Source: Selaginella moellendorffii (lineage: Eukaryota; Streptophyta; Lycopodiopsida; Selaginellales; Selaginellaceae). From it: DNA of 64,000 bases. Made by a program: the position numbers and the translations under genes. Of this stretch, positions 31,893-44,908 are shown one piece after another. The stretch's first letter is position 1. Each line of letters starts with the position of its first letter. The notes beneath the pieces were generated by a model. It was not told the DNA's origin, made no database searches, and saw only the letters and a list, made by a program, of their open reading frames with translations. Location: positions 276,598 to 340,597 of the forward strand of contig NW_003314367.1 in NCBI RefSeq assembly GCF_000143415.4, read 5' to 3'.

Positions 31893-32536
31893 GGATTTTA
31901 AAATACTTGATCAGGGTCTGGATGGCTTATGTGCAAGGTGGGTAAGTGGCGCTGCTGCTGGGGTAAGAGATCCAACGAGCTTGCCTTGAATTACGTTTGA
32001 ATTGAAACTGATCGCAGGGACATCAAAACTACTTGGACAGCAATCAGCTTGACGACGATGGAAGGGTGAGAACTCCGAGCGTTCTGCGAGATCACCGAAC
32101 TGGAGTACATTCTCGAAGTGTCGGGCCGGCTCACTCTCGAGTTTATGGACGTGTACAGGATTCGCGGCAGCAGCTTCAGCATTGACTTGCTGGAGCTGAC
32201 AGACTTCGCAGACTATATAGTGACTACGAGATCATTCACGAGCACACCTTTTGTCCCGAGTTGGGAGGATCTTTTTATACCATTCTTTCTAGAGCTCCCA
32301 TGATACTCCCTCGGAGCCAAACAAATAAAGGAATTAAAGGTACCTCTTTGGAAAAGTGGCGATTCTACGTAACACCAAGAAAAAATCACGGGTGCAGCGG
32401 ATCGGAGCTCTTGCTCTCGAAGCTGAGCCAGAGGTTCTCGTTTTCAAGTCGAGGGTTGACCACTGCTGGGTTTTAGTTTTTGCTCCGCTTTCTCCACTTT
32501 GCAGGGCTTGGAGAGGCCAAATAAAGGAATAGAGAA
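31893..32536. other. Segment inverted relative to block X
   Basis: Reverse complement of 8425-9057 with collinear flanks. It includes a BRWD-like fragment on the plus strand and otherwise no gene that I can see. Confidence 0.8.
31975..32215 (+). pseudogene. Short BRWD-like gene fragment, inverted copy
   Basis: The plus strand carries the intron end, GHQ(N)YLD-like codons, RLTLEFMDVYRIRGSSFSID and LLELTDFAD, matching the exon after GDEVVYFRQ of the larger copies with deletions. It is the inverted partner of 8783-9015. Confidence 0.75.
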
Positions 32537-32574
32537 GCACAAAATCAAAATTTAACAAATGCTTACATGATAGA

Positions 32575-32690
32575 GGGATGTCCATAATTTGGTTGTGGGT
32601 ATGTCCTCTTTCAGTGTGCCATGAAGTGCCTGGAGGTCCTGCTTGATTGCAGCATGAATTGTGGAAGTCATGACTGCAGTATATGTAAGA
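32575..32690 (-). pseudogene. Family A 11-mer repeat fragment, block X' copy
   Basis: The minus strand encodes AIHAAIKQDLQALHGTLKED, as at 9085-9215. A few bases near the terminal STSLYH codons are missing. Confidence 0.6.
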
Positions 32691-32925
32691 TTATAAATTT
32701 AAATTTTAACAACAAACAAAACTCAAATCTTTGTGATTGATGGATGAATGACACCTGAAGAAAACGCTAACATAACCATTAGCATATAGCTATTACGCTC
32801 TAGTGTTTGTGTGATGAATGAATGAATGAATGATAGGAAATGAATGAATGAATGGATTGAACAAATGAATGAATGATAGGAAAACTTGTTAACTTTAAGA
32901 ATGTTAGCTATAAACAGATGTAAGA

Positions 32926-33733
32926 TTACAAAATTTTAAATATGGAAAGTGAATAAGATTCCAAAATAATATATTTAAGATTTTGTAATCCTAGTTTTAA
33001 TGTCATTTGTCCTGAAAATCTGAGAGGACTTATCTTGATCAACTCATGTCGTCCGGGAAATAAGTTTGAAAATTTCCCACTATAGTTCTCACTGAAATGT
33101 TGAAACCCTATTTCAAGTAAAGATTCGTATGTGTTTGAGAGCAGCACGTAACAGGACGAGTTCGTTTCATCCAACTTCTGCACTTGTTGAGCAAGCTCAT
33201 CTGCATTCAGCTTCGTTTGGTTATTCCCACGAGTCTTGTATGCGCTAAGAAGCTGAGTCCAAGCAACGGGACTAGGATGGAAGGGCATGCTGTGAATCAA
33301 ATCCTGAGCTTCAGCCAGCCTTCCTGCTCTTCCCAGATGATCAGCGATGCAGATGTAACGCTCAGCCATGGGATCAACACCATAGTCGTTTCTCAAGCTC
33401 ACAAAATACGTCCACCCGTCTTTCAGCTCCCAGTGACAACAAGACGAAAGCACCGCGATGGAGGTGATTCCATCCGGTTCAACTCCATCCAAACCCATCT
33501 CCTTGAAGAGATCCAGAGCTAGCAGGCCATGACCACTCTGTGCATATGCAGATATCATCGCACTCCAAGACACCATGCGTCTTTCAGGCATCGCATCGAA
33601 GATCCAATGAGCCTCCTCCAGACTGCCGCACTTCCCATACATTGTCAGGATCGACGTCAAAACCGGCTCCAACGCGTTGAATCTGGCGGGGGCAGCTTCG
33701 ACGTGGATCAGCTTCCCGACTTTGAGCAACGAG
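32926..33733 (-). pseudogene. PPR gene copy 2, 3' half
   Basis: The minus strand encodes the last PPR units (SILTMYGKCGSLEEAHWIFD, MVSWSAMISAYAQSGHGLL) and the E-like region (MAERYICIADHLGRAGRLAEA, WTQLLSAYKTRGNN), keeping codons lost from copy 1. The frame opens at the Copia junction (33733); the 5' half continues at 61352. It was one gene before the insertion. Confidence 0.9.
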
Positions 33734-33887
33734 AGAAAGAAAAGCGGAGCAAGAACAACGGATTTCACTTCAACACATGCCTTGATTCATATATGGCTGT
33801 ATATATATACAACTTCAATCAAATCGGAAATCACCAGAGATTTGATCACGATTCAGACTGCTTGTCGTGTTCATCATTATTCCTACA
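33734..33887 (-). repeat. Copia 3' LTR
   Basis: 154 bp, starting TGTAGGAATAATG on the minus strand. It is nearly identical to 61198-61351. It contains the TATA-like tatatatata near 33810. Confidence 0.9.
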
Positions 33888-33894
33888 CTCCCCC

Positions 33895-36550
33895 TTCAAG
33901 CTGAGGGTGCTTGACACTCCAAGTTGATTCCTCAGCTTGATGAATGTGAGCTCCGAAAGTGGCTTGGTTAGAAGGTCTGCCAATTGATACTGTGAAGGAA
34001 CGTATTCCAGGTGAAGATCTCTGGCTGCTACATGTTCGCGAATGAAGTGATGCTGCACGTCTATATGTTTCGTACGAGCATGAAACACAGGATTCTTTGA
34101 CATGGCAATTGCACTTCTGTTGTCGCAACGCAGAATGGTCGCATCTGATTGCTGTTGATTGAGTTCTCCAAGTAATCAACGAAGCCAGATGATCTCCCTT
34201 GCTGCTGTACTGGCAGCTACGTATTCTGCTTCTGCACTGGAAAGAGCAACCGTTGTTTGCTTCTTGCTTCCCCATGAAACCGGAGCACCAGCAATTATGC
34301 AGCAAATTCCGGAGGTTGAATGTTGTGTATCCAAGTTGCCAGCCCAATCTGCATCGCAGTAAGCTTGAAGAACAAGTTTGGACTGACCTGAGCATTTGTA
34401 AACCAGTCCATGAGCAGCTGTTCCTTTCAAATACCTCAAAACTCTCTTTGCCATCTGCCAATGATAACAATTTGGAGACTGCATGTATCGGCTGAGGAGA
34501 CCAACGGCAAAGGAGATGTTGGGGCGAGTTATGTTGGCGAGGTAGAGTAGTCCTGCAACAAGCGATCGGTAGACTGAGGGCTGATCAAATAAATCATCCA
34601 TTTTGCTTGTAAACTTGATGCCAGTGACAACTGGTGTAGCCATGGATTTGCAACTTGTCATGTTGAACTGGTTGAGAAGCTTCTTCACATATTGGCGCTG
34701 TGTGAGGGTGATTGTCCTGTCAACTTCCATCCCTAACAGCTGCCACACAGCTCCTAAGTCCTTCATCACAAACCTGTCCATAAGCTTGATCTTCACATCC
34801 TTCAAAACAGTGTCATTGTTGCTAACAATCAAACAGTCGTCCACATAAACTGCTATCACAACAAAGTGATCACCCTGCTGAAGAAGATATAGATTTCCAT
34901 CGCTGTTCAACCTCTGCATACCAAGATCCATAAGAAAAGAATCCAAACATTCATACCACTGACGGGAAGTCTGCTTAAGGCCATAAAGAGCCTTGCAAAG
35001 CTTGCAGACGAGTTCGGAGCACCATGATCCAAAAAGCTCAAAGCCTGGGGGTTGCCGCATAAATATCTCCTCCTTCAAGTTCCCATTAAGGAAGGCTGTT
35101 TTTACGTCCATGTGATGTGCGCACAAACCAAACTCCGCTGAAAAAGCCAGAAGCGTTCTGATACTTATCTACTTCACAATTGGTGAGAACGTCTCATCAA
35201 AATCCACTCCAGGAACTTGTGAATATCCTTGAGCAACAAGTCTTGCTTTGTAACGCTGTACTGATCCATTAGGATTTCTGTGAAGCTTGAACACCCAGCG
35301 TGATCCAACAACTTCACGTCCTTCAGGAGCTTGCACCCAGTCATAAGTCTGGTTCTCATCAAAAGAATTCAACTCATCTTGCATTGCTAAAATCCACTTA
35401 TCTGCATCAGGAGCTTGAATCGCTTGCTCAAAGTTGACTGGTTCAGAAGCTATTTCTGTTGCTGCAAAAGACCATTGCTTGGGATGAGGTGCTCTGCTTG
35501 ATCGTCTAGATGATGTCCGCCCATAGTTCTCCACATTGAATGGTAGATCATGTGTGAGCCTGTCGACTTCTCCAATTCGTGCATGATGAGCAGCATTGCC
35601 CTGTTCTTCAGGAAGAAAAGATCCAACAAGAAAGGCCAGCTTGCTTCTGCTCTCCAACTTGCCGAGATGCTCATCCACCCTTTTTGCAAAGCTTAAACAA
35701 CCAAAACGCCTGAGATGCACTACCGATTGTCTTTGACCAGTCCAAAGCTCTTCTGGGATCTTGTTGGGATTGCAAGAATGAGGGAGAAGGTTTTGAACAT
35801 GCACAACTAATCCGACTGCTTCAGCCTAGAGGAATTTTGGTAGTCCTAATTCTTGAAGGAAGCACCGAACTGCGTTCATGATTGTCCTATTCTTGCGCTT
35901 AGAGACTCCATTCTGTTGAGGGGTATGAGAGCAAGAGCGCTGATGAAGAATTCTTCATTCAGCACAGAACTGCTGAAAGGACTTGTTGACGTATTCCCCT
36001 CCTGAATCAGTACGTAAACAACCAACCCTCTGACCATTTTTCACTTCGGCTTCTGCTACGAATTGCTTGAATTTGCTGAAGACTTCATCTTTGTGACGAA
36101 GAAAGAAGACGTCCGTGTGCCTGGAGAAATCATCTGTAAATGTCACAAAATACTTCGTGCCATTCTGAGCAAACAGTCATATGGGTCCACAAACATCTGA
36201 GTGAATGAGCTGCAAGGGACGAGTGCTTCTGATCATAGCAGGTTTGAAAGTATGACGGGTTTGCTTGCCAAGAATGCAAGTGTAACATTTTGCTGAACTT
36301 TGAAGAACGTGGTTGTTGAAGCCATCCACAAGCTCCTGCTTCTGCATATGCCTGATGAGAGGGGGATTGGCATGTGCAAGTCGAGAATGGCAGAGAGAAC
36401 TATCTGTAGTCATGCATATCTCAGGAGCATTCGATTTTTCTCCAGAAGCTATCTCCTTCTCAAACAGGTTACCATATCTGGGAAAATGCAGTAATGGACA
36501 GCCATTTGCAAGAACTTGACATTGATGTTTGGAGAAATTCACATCTAGAC
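33895..36550 (-). pseudogene. Copia pol: integrase, reverse transcriptase, RNase H
   Basis: Reading down from 36550: an integrase zinc region (H...H...CYTCILGKQTRH), catalytic-core pieces (HSDVCGPI, FTDDFSRHTDVFF, RTDSGGEYVN), the RT start (YKARLVAQGYSQVPGVDFDE), VKTAFLNGNL, the polymerase box YVDDCLIVS, and RNase H (YCDADWAGN, SSAEAEYVA). Stops break the frame near 35168, 35950 and 36177. The gene is interrupted upstream by the Gypsy insertion; its 5' part resumes at 59804 within the same protein region. Confidence 0.88.
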
Positions 36551-38401
36551 TGTAAGCGACTAATTTTTCCATTCTACTTTAGTCACTTAACCACACCTCC
36601 GACCACTTGGAAGAGTCTCATTCACAACCTCCATAAGTCCAACTCAGGACTTGGGGCTTGGTAGCCCCGAGAATGGCATCCATGCCACTCAACCTTAGCA
36701 CGTGGTCCAAGTGCTCCACGTGTCCGATCCCATGATCGACACCCTAAGGTACCACCGACGTATCGGCCTGTTACGCTAAGGCCATGCCCATTTACCTTGG
36801 TCACACTGGTGGTCCAACACCACCTGCATTCCAATCCTCTCTCCAAGACTGAGTCATCCGTCCATGAGTGATCATCCTAGATCCACTCCTTAACATCCTT
36901 AAGATGCCTACAGACATGGGGAATAGCCTTCCCCAATAACTCTGTTCCGGTCCCCACCAAGTCCCTTTCTGTCCTTGGCTATGTTCGCCAACACTGCCAC
37001 TGGATCAAGGCCCACCGGCCCGACCACTAAGTCCCACTATCCTCTAGGACTTCCTCACCATGTGACCGTATCCTTGGTCACTACATTAGAGGCCTACTTC
37101 TCTTCCCTTTCACCGTTTGGGACTTTGGGACAACATTTCGGAACACCGTGGCCTTACGCAAGCCTCATGGGTACTCTCCCCGCCTTTCGCCTTTAGGTGC
37201 TCTAGCCATGAGCTTAGAGCGAGGTTCCGTTGAGCCACGACAGGTATCCAAGTAGGTAGTGCCACCCACACTTGGACTGGGAGCATCGGCCAGTCGATCT
37301 CCCGGGGGGTACTAGAGCCGGCTCTTGAACACTTCACCAAGCTACCCCGCTTGTCGGTCCGTGTTCACTCTAGTCTTGGACTTCCCAGTGGGCAGCTCAT
37401 CACCCAACACTGGGTCTGGCCTTCCTGGGCCCAACTGGCCTTTCCTGGCCAAACTGGCTCCACTGCAGTCCTCCCCCTACTATACTTTTGGAGCTCACCA
37501 AACCCCCCAGGGTCTGGGAGACGAATGCTTTGGGCTTTCACCCTCTCAGACTCGAACTCGGACTCGGACTCGGACTCGGACTCGGACTCGGCCTCGGTCT
37601 CGGCCTCGGTCTCGGCCTCGGCCTCGGTCTCGGCCTCGGCCTCGGTCTCGGCCTCGGCCTCGGTCTCGGCCTCGGCCTCGGTCTCGGCCTCGGTCTCGGT
37701 CTTGGTCCCGGTCTCGGTCTCGGTCCCGGTCTCGGTCTCGGTCTCAGTCTCGACTTCGGACTCCATCTCGGACTCCATCTCGGACTCCATCTCGGACTCC
37801 ATCTCAGACTCCATCTCGGGTCCATCTCGGACTCCAGCTCGGACTCCATCTCGGGTCCATCTCGGACTCCATCTCGGACTCCATCTCGGGTCCATCTCGG
37901 GTCCACCTCGGACTCCATCTCGGCGTCCATCTTGGACTCCATCTCGGGTCCATCTCGGGTCCACCTCGGGTCCACCTCGGACTGCATCTCGGACTCCACT
38001 TTGGACTCCAACTCGGGTCCATCTCGGACTCCATCTCGGACTCGAACTCGGGTCCATCTCGGATTCCACTTCGGACTCCAACTCGGGTCCATCTCGGACT
38101 CCATCTCGGACTCCAACTCGGGTCCATCTCGGATTCCACTTCGGACTCCAACTCGAGTCCATCTCGGACACTTCTACGTATCATGTGTTGGTCCTTTTGG
38201 GTCCCTTTTTAGAGCCTCGCTTATTGCTCGCCTCATGCTCGTTCCTCGAGCACTTTGTTGGGAGTTCCACTCCCGCTCTTGACTTTTCAAGTCGGAGCTT
38301 TTGGTCCAAACGTGTTACGCTCGTTTGGCTCTCGTTTCAGCCACTACCACGTGGCACCCTTTCCGGCTCCACTTTGGGGCCTAGGGATTTTGTGTCTCAC
38401 A
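36551..38401 (-). repeat. Gypsy-1 3' LTR (1851 bp)
   Basis: Bounded by Copia DNA on the left and a purine tract (GGTGGTGGAGT on the minus strand) on the right. It contains the hexamer/dodecamer array at 37545-38168. Predicted proteins over this LTR are by-products of the array. Confidence 0.9.
37545..38168. repeat. LTR minisatellite of CTCGG(A/T/C)-type hexamers and dodecamers
   Basis: The array begins as six-base units (ctcgga, ctcggc, ctcggt) and becomes 12-18-bp units such as ggactccatctc and gggtccatctc. Related arrays of different lengths occur in every LTR of the three Gypsy copies: 44150-44425, 50534-50809, 51043-51652, 51988-52670 (other strand) and 58017-58612 (other strand). Because units are multiples of three without stops, long open frames appear in all six frames. 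Confidence 0.9.
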
Positions 38402-41400
38402 ACTCCACCACCCATCGACGAAGTTCGATGTCCTCATCGAACGGTAAACCATTTTGTAAAGTAATACTCACATGTGTTACCATTTCCATCCTTGGCACTT
38501 AGCCAATATTTGTCAATGGTTTGACATTGAAGGCTCACCATGCCTTTTTGCATATGCCTCAATGGTTTGACACCAAAGGCTCCCCATGCCTTGCCTATCC
38601 TCTAAGGAGGGTAGTCTCTCCAACTTAGAGACTGATTGGACCACATGTAGTGGTTCTTTCCTTTTATTGGTTTAGTTCTCGCTAAACCTCTTAGAGACCC
38701 TTCTCTAAGTCAATCCCACTACTCCTTCTCGAGTAGTCTCAATTTCCATCTATTGAATGTTTGCACCTTGGAACTTTTACTCTTTTGACTTTTGGAAGTC
38801 AATTTCCTAGGTGTCTCCAACACCTTGCATTGCACAGATTGTGCAGCTCCACTTCCCTATCCTAGGAAGTTCATTACTTGAGGGCACCATCATCCTTTTT
38901 TCTATTTCGTGCCACCTTGGGCACTAAGTTCCATTTATCACACTTTGTGCTAGGGTTGTCCATCGCCCTATCATTTGGCTACCTTACCGCTCCCTCCCTT
39001 GGAGCTTCCACTTTCGCCAAATCGGAGCAATTCGGAATCCATCCTTGGAAACACACTTCCTTTCCCACAATTTGTTAGCGTCCAACACATTAGTGTTCCT
39101 CGCCTAACTTTGTCACTTGGATTCCTTCCAAGGAATTCCACGGCCCTATCTTGGCCACTCATCTTTTGCTTCTATCCATTGATTGTTGCACCAAGCAACA
39201 TCGAATCTCTACCTCCCTCCTTGAGGTGTTCTTTTGATTCCATAGCAAAGGCTTTGCTTTGCCAAGACTAGGGTGTTCACCCCTAGTAAGTCTCTTTTAG
39301 CATCTTCTGCTGTGGGCTCTATCCTTGGCCCAACTTTGTGACCCTCTCATGGGTCTCTTTAGAGACTACTTTCCTTGGACACATTATGCCATCGCAATGA
39401 CATAGCTCATTTCCCTAAGGTGCTTTTCCCACTTGGTCACCTTGACCAAGCCACACCATCATCAATAGTTCAAATCATCACTTTGAACTAGGAACCTTAT
39501 TCCTTAACCCAAACAAGGACCTTGTCCTTATTTAGCCACAAGATCATCTAGTGATCTCACCTTGGCACGTTAACAGGTTTGCCAATAGGTACTAAGTCTT
39601 CTAGACCTTTAACTTGTTAACTACGACCCCGGGGGCATCCCCCACACTTGGCGGTGCGCCCAAGCTAGCCCTTCCGGCCAAGGGTCCATAGCAACTGAGA
39701 TTAGGTGTCCCCATCTCACTCACCACGTCCTTGGTGCCACTTGCACCAAAGCGTTCAAGTTAGATATGCCGAGCTTTCACACTAAGCAATCTAACCGTGC
39801 ATCACGACTCCGAGGCATCCCTCGCTTGGCGGTGTGCCCAAACCAGTCTCCCCACTGAGAGTCCATGACCACCGAAATATGAGTGTCCTCATATTCCAAA
39901 CCATCACCACGCCCTAGTGATTTGGGACTCGAACCTAAGCACTAGAGGGTCGGGACTCGAACCCAACCTCCGTATATGCATCTACGGACGGCATCACACA
40001 AGATGCCTGGCGTGACTCCCCACGCCGGTGCACCAACTTATTTTTAAAGCGCGCTACAGATCACAGCTTAGGAACCTAGTTCCCCCACACTGCCAAGTCC
40101 TCTCACTTGACATATCTGTGATCATGCATGGGCTCCTCCATGTTTGGCCCCATGGGCCACCCTTTTTGAAGTTAGCACCTTCAACTAGGGTATTTATTCC
40201 CCCCAACTTGCCAATCTCACTTAGCAAGTCATCCGACCACCGTAACATGGTTCATGCATAAGCGTGGAAGTCCTTAACCATCAACTTTCGTTCAAAGCCC
40301 TCTCTTTGAACACTCGGGAACTACTTCCCTAACCTTGACAGCCTTGCCTCATGGCAAGCTTCAAGACCACGCTTCTGCTGCGCCACTCTGATTTCGCGCG
40401 TTCTATGAACCATTTACACTTGGCCTTTCTAGGTACTAAGCTACCTAGAATCGTCTTTGGGAACCTTGAAGGAACTCTGTCCCTTAGCTTGCTAAGGCTT
40501 CCCTTTTTGCAAGCTTTCCAATTGCCACATAGTCTAACATAGACAATTCCATATTTTAGACTCTCCATGGCATCACGGTTGCTAGCGGCAACACCCTCGA
40601 GCCCCCACTTAATTCTCCACTCCCAGCTGGCATAAATAACCTTGGTTATGCCCTTCGATTTCTATGGTTCAGTTCCATCCCAATACTACTTGCCTTTTGG
40701 CCCCATATGTTTCCTTTGGTTATTCTCCTCCAGACCAGGAGGATAGCTTTTGCACTTTCTATCATGCCTTAGCAAGTATTCTTAGGGATGTACCTACCCA
40801 ATAGCCCAAGGAGTGGTTCCTCAATCCGGGTATGCTCACCTTATAATCCCACACACTGGGATTACATTGTTGCTTATGGGCCTTTACATGCCCATCAGTA
40901 GCCTTGCCAAAATTCCATTCTTGGCTTTGTCCAACTCGGGTAGACAGTCCTCTCCTGTCTCCGCTACCTCGGACATTTGGATAGCACCTTCTATCCATCA
41001 TTCGTTAGGGACTTAGTCCCTTGGGCTTTATCCATTGCCCTCGCGACATCAAACACCACCTTCTAGTGTTTTAGAGTGTTCGGGTGTCCCAATGATGGCT
41101 TTCTTGACAATGAGTATTTCCTTTTATGATATTGACTTACTATATCGCAACACAAGCAACTTATCCCCCGTAAGGGTGTATCCGACTTCCCTATGCTATT
41201 AAGAAGTCTTGGGTAGCTACCTTCTACCCGTTCAACCAGTTATTTTGCACATTTTGCTTAGTTGCCTCATAGTTGTCAAGTCCTACAACTCATTGTTTGG
41301 TGCTTTCACACCTCCATCATTATCTGGGTCACCACACTCCAATTGCATGCTCTGCAGCTTAGGCTATGCCATTCCCATTTCCATTGGGATTCCTTTGGCA

Positions 41401-42505
41401 AGGAGTTCTCATGAACCCACCAACATAGCCTCAAGGTATCACACCTTGGCACATTTGGTGTCTCCACACCATCGGCTCCACAAGCCTACCTCTATGACAC
41501 TTCCCCTTCGTGTTTATGTCTTTGCCAAGACCAACACCGCTCTTTCTCATGCCAACCATCCGTTAGCACTGCACCATAGAAGTCACACACAACTTTGTGT
41601 CAAAGTTGTTTTCTTCTGAGAACACCTTTCCCATAACTTTAGCATGGCACATTTTGTCATCGATGAGATACCCTCTGTTTTCATCCTTGGATCCTATGAT
41701 CCCCCCCCCCATCCTTTGTGGGGTACAACACACCTCAGTCCAAATGCTTCCATCAGTCCTTTTAGGACCATCCCTTGACTCTACTTGAGTCATCAACAGT
41801 TTTGGACTTGGTTAATCCATAGACCCTTAAAGTCCTACTTGTGAGGCACTAGCTCACTGGAATACACTTCTGGCATTCCTGTCCTACTCAAAAGGACTAT
41901 TTTCACAAGTGTTACTCCGACACTTGATTTTGTTCTCTGGGGGCAACTTTTGCCCCTTAGGACTTGCGATGAGAATACCACTCATCTCTAAGTACACCCC
42001 CCAACTCCTTGGGTTGTTCCAGCATTTATTAAAGGTAGCCCCGGCTACCATTTCAAGGACTTGAGTCCTCTTCCGTATTTGACCTCCCACGGTCATTACC
42101 TCTGGTCTCACATTCATGACCACCAACCTCAACTATATGAGGATAATCTTGTGACTCCTTTATTGTTTTGGAGTCTCTATCTTTCCCGTGATCCCAACTT
42201 TAGTTGTTTACCACAACAACCTTAGCCAATTTGCTGAGACAAATGCTCATCCGGATCACATCCTCAACTCAATGAGGAAAACCTTGCACTGTTCCCAAGA
42301 TCCCAAAGTCGTTCCATTATTGGCCCTTTTCTATCCACCACCTTATCTACAAGTTCACACATGAACTGTAATGGAGAGCCATGTCTTCCCGACTTGCTAC
42401 TCCTCAAGGATAGGCCCACTCCTCGGACCTTCCGATGCCAACACTAGTGGTGATATACTTGAGCACCAATAAAAGTCGGACTAAGGAACAGCCCTGATAC
42501 CAAAT
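38402..42505 (-). other. Gypsy-1 interior, 4.1 kb without coding capacity
   Basis: No frame on either strand shows retroelement or host protein motifs. The sequence matches the interior of Gypsy-3 (53670-57779, 4110 bp) along its length in reverse orientation, for example agcgcgct with flanks at 40047 and 56125. Part of it (39623-39700 and a second related copy at 39806-39900) resembles the untranslated 3' region of the autonomous Gypsy-2 (about 44580-44660). This is the LARD pattern (large retrotransposon derivative). Confidence 0.85.
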
Positions 42506-43357
42506 TGTAAGCAACTAATTTTTCCATTCTACTTTAGTCACTTAACCAAACCTCCGACCACTTGGAGGAGTCTCATTCACAACCTCCATAAGTCCAACTC
42601 AGGACTTGGGGCTTGGTAGCCCCGAGAATGGCATCCATGCCACTCAACCTTAGCATGTGCTCCAAGTGCTCCACGTGTCCGATCCCATGATTGACACCCT
42701 AAGGTACCACCGACGTATCGGCCTGTTACGCTAAGGCCATGCCCATTTACCTTGGTCACACTGGTGGTCCAACACCACCTGCATTCCAATCCTCTCTCCA
42801 AGACTGAGTCATCCGTCCATGAGTGATCATCCCAGATCCACTCCTTAACATCCTTAGGATGCCTACAGACATGGGGAATAGCCTTCCCCAATAACTCTGT
42901 TCCAGTCCCCACCAAGTCCCTTTCTGTCCTTGGCTATGTTCGCCAACACTGCCACTGGATCAAGGCCCACCGGCCCGACCACTAAGTCCCACTATCCTCT
43001 AGGACTTCCTCACCATATGACCGTATCCTTGGTCACTACATTAGAGGCCTACTCCTCTTCCCTTTCACCGTTTGGGACTTTGGGACAACATTTCGGAACA
43101 CCGTGGCCTTATGCAAGCCTCATGGGTACTCTCCCCGCCTTTCGCCTTTAGGTGCTCTAGCCATGAGCTTAGAGCGAGGTTCCGTTGAGCCACGACAGGT
43201 ATCCAAGTAGGTAGTGCCACCCACACTTGGACTGGGAGCATCGGCCAGTCGATCTCCCGGGGGGGGTACTAGAGCCGGCTCTTGAACACTTCACCAAGCT
43301 ACCCCGCTTGTCGGTCCGTGTTCACTCTAGTCTTGGACTTCCCAGTGGGCAGCTCAT
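42506..43357 (-). repeat. Gypsy-1 5' LTR, first piece
   Basis: Matches 36551-37400. It ends at the ctcat target duplication (43353-43357), where Gypsy-2 is inserted. Confidence 0.9.
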
Positions 43358-44505
43358 TGTAAGCCACAAATTTTTCCTTTCCAATTTGCCAGCTTACCTC
43401 GTCTATCCGTCCAACACTGCCTTGGCTTTTGCTAAGTTCCCTTGCCAAGGTTATCGCCTATGGTACCAGCTCCTACTTGGTTTCAGCTACTCACTGCACG
43501 AGCAATGGAGCGTTAGCCATCCTTCCACGGATTCCCAAATCACTCCCAATCCCCCTCCCCGGGTTAGACTGGACTTAAGGTTCGGCTACACTCCCCACAA
43601 GCACAAGTAGCCAAGCACACCAAGCTTCCAGGTTCCTAACATCCCTTGGTACCACAAGACTTGATCATGGGACCCTCTAAATCCCAAGTCTTGAGTGCAA
43701 CACTTGCTTCGGGACGCCGGGGCGAAACACCGTGGCCTAACGGCCCGGCATGGGTACCTCTCGCCCCCCACTTCCATCCCGAAGGAAGGCCCAAGCCCCT
43801 AGGAAGGGCGAGGACCAATGAGCCGCATGGTACTCAAGTGGGGCACCACTCCACATGAGCCGAGAGCACCGCAATCGGTTTCCCTTTCGGGAGTGGGAGC
43901 TGCTCTTGAGCACTTCCTTGGATGGCCCCTCCGGCACCAACCAAGTCCATGCTCACTCCCACCCAAGGCCCCTCGGTCCCAGTCCCAACCTCAAGTCAGT
44001 TTGGGAGCCCCACTGGAGAGTCCCTTCTAAACTGGTTCCTGGACCTCACTATCCCTACTATACTTTTGGAACCCCCTGCAGCCCCCCCCCCCTGGGGGAC
44101 GCACGCTTTGGGCTTTCACCCCTTGACCCGTATTAGTATTTGGACTTAGTCTCTGGCTCGATCTCGGATCCGATTTCAGATCCGACTTCGGATTCGGTCT
44201 CGGACTCGATCGCGGACTCGATCTCGGACCCGATCTCGGGCCCGACCTCGGACTCGACTTCGGACTCGGTCTCGGACCCGATTTCGGATCTCGGACTTCG
44301 TCTCGAACTCGGTCTCGAACTCGGACTCGAACTCGGTCCCCGAGTCGGTCTTGGACTCGATTCCGGACTCTATCTCGAACTCGGTCCTAGAGTCGGTCTT
44401 GGACTCGATCTTTGACTTGGTCCCATCCGATGAACTTTTTGTCATTTTGGTCATGCTTTCGGGGTTCCCTTAGCCTACGACACCTCGGCGAGTTGGTTCC
44501 TTACA
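43358..44505 (-). repeat. Gypsy-2 3' LTR
   Basis: 1148 bp with a hexamer array at 44150-44425. It shares end sequences and purine-tract context with the Gypsy-1/3 LTRs but is otherwise distinct. Confidence 0.92.
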
Positions 44506-44908
44506 ACTCCACCACCCATAGAAGAAGTTCGATGCCCACATCGAACGTCTCTTTTTTATCCTACGACTTGTTGACCATGTCTCCGGGGGCATCCCCCCAC
44601 TTAGCGGTGTGCCTAAGTTAGCCTCCCCGGCCAAGAGCTCATGACAACGGAATATAGGTGTCCCTATACTCCACCCCTCACCACGCCCTAGTATGGGGTC
44701 GGGACTTGAACCCAGCCTTGCTTTACTAGGGGGTTGGGACTCAAACCCAACCTCCGTAGAATACGTCTACGGATTCGACATCCCCGCAGGGAGTCGGGCG
44801 TAGCTCCCTACGCCTGGTCGACCTAGCTAACCCATGCTAATTAGCTTACCTTCGGCGTGCCTTCGGGTCCCAACATATGCCATTGCTCAACTTCTCAAAT
44901 TGATACTT

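Noticed and set aside
37545-38168. CRISPR-like array of short repeats
   Set aside because: There are no spacers of constant length. The units are contiguous variants of one hexamer, inside a eukaryotic LTR.
37325-38502. Long open frames encoding Arg-Pro, Leu-Gly, Ser-Asp and Glu-Ser repeats (up to ~470 residues) in the LTRs, also at 50796-52947 and 57717-58889
   Set aside because: The 6/12-bp minisatellite units are multiples of three without stops, so all six frames stay open together. They lie inside LTRs and some run through the N gap.
40024-42300. Small frames (60-137 codons) in the Gypsy-1 and Gypsy-3 interiors as possible accessory genes
   Set aside because: They are short, not kept as the same frames in the other copy, and have no recognisable motif.
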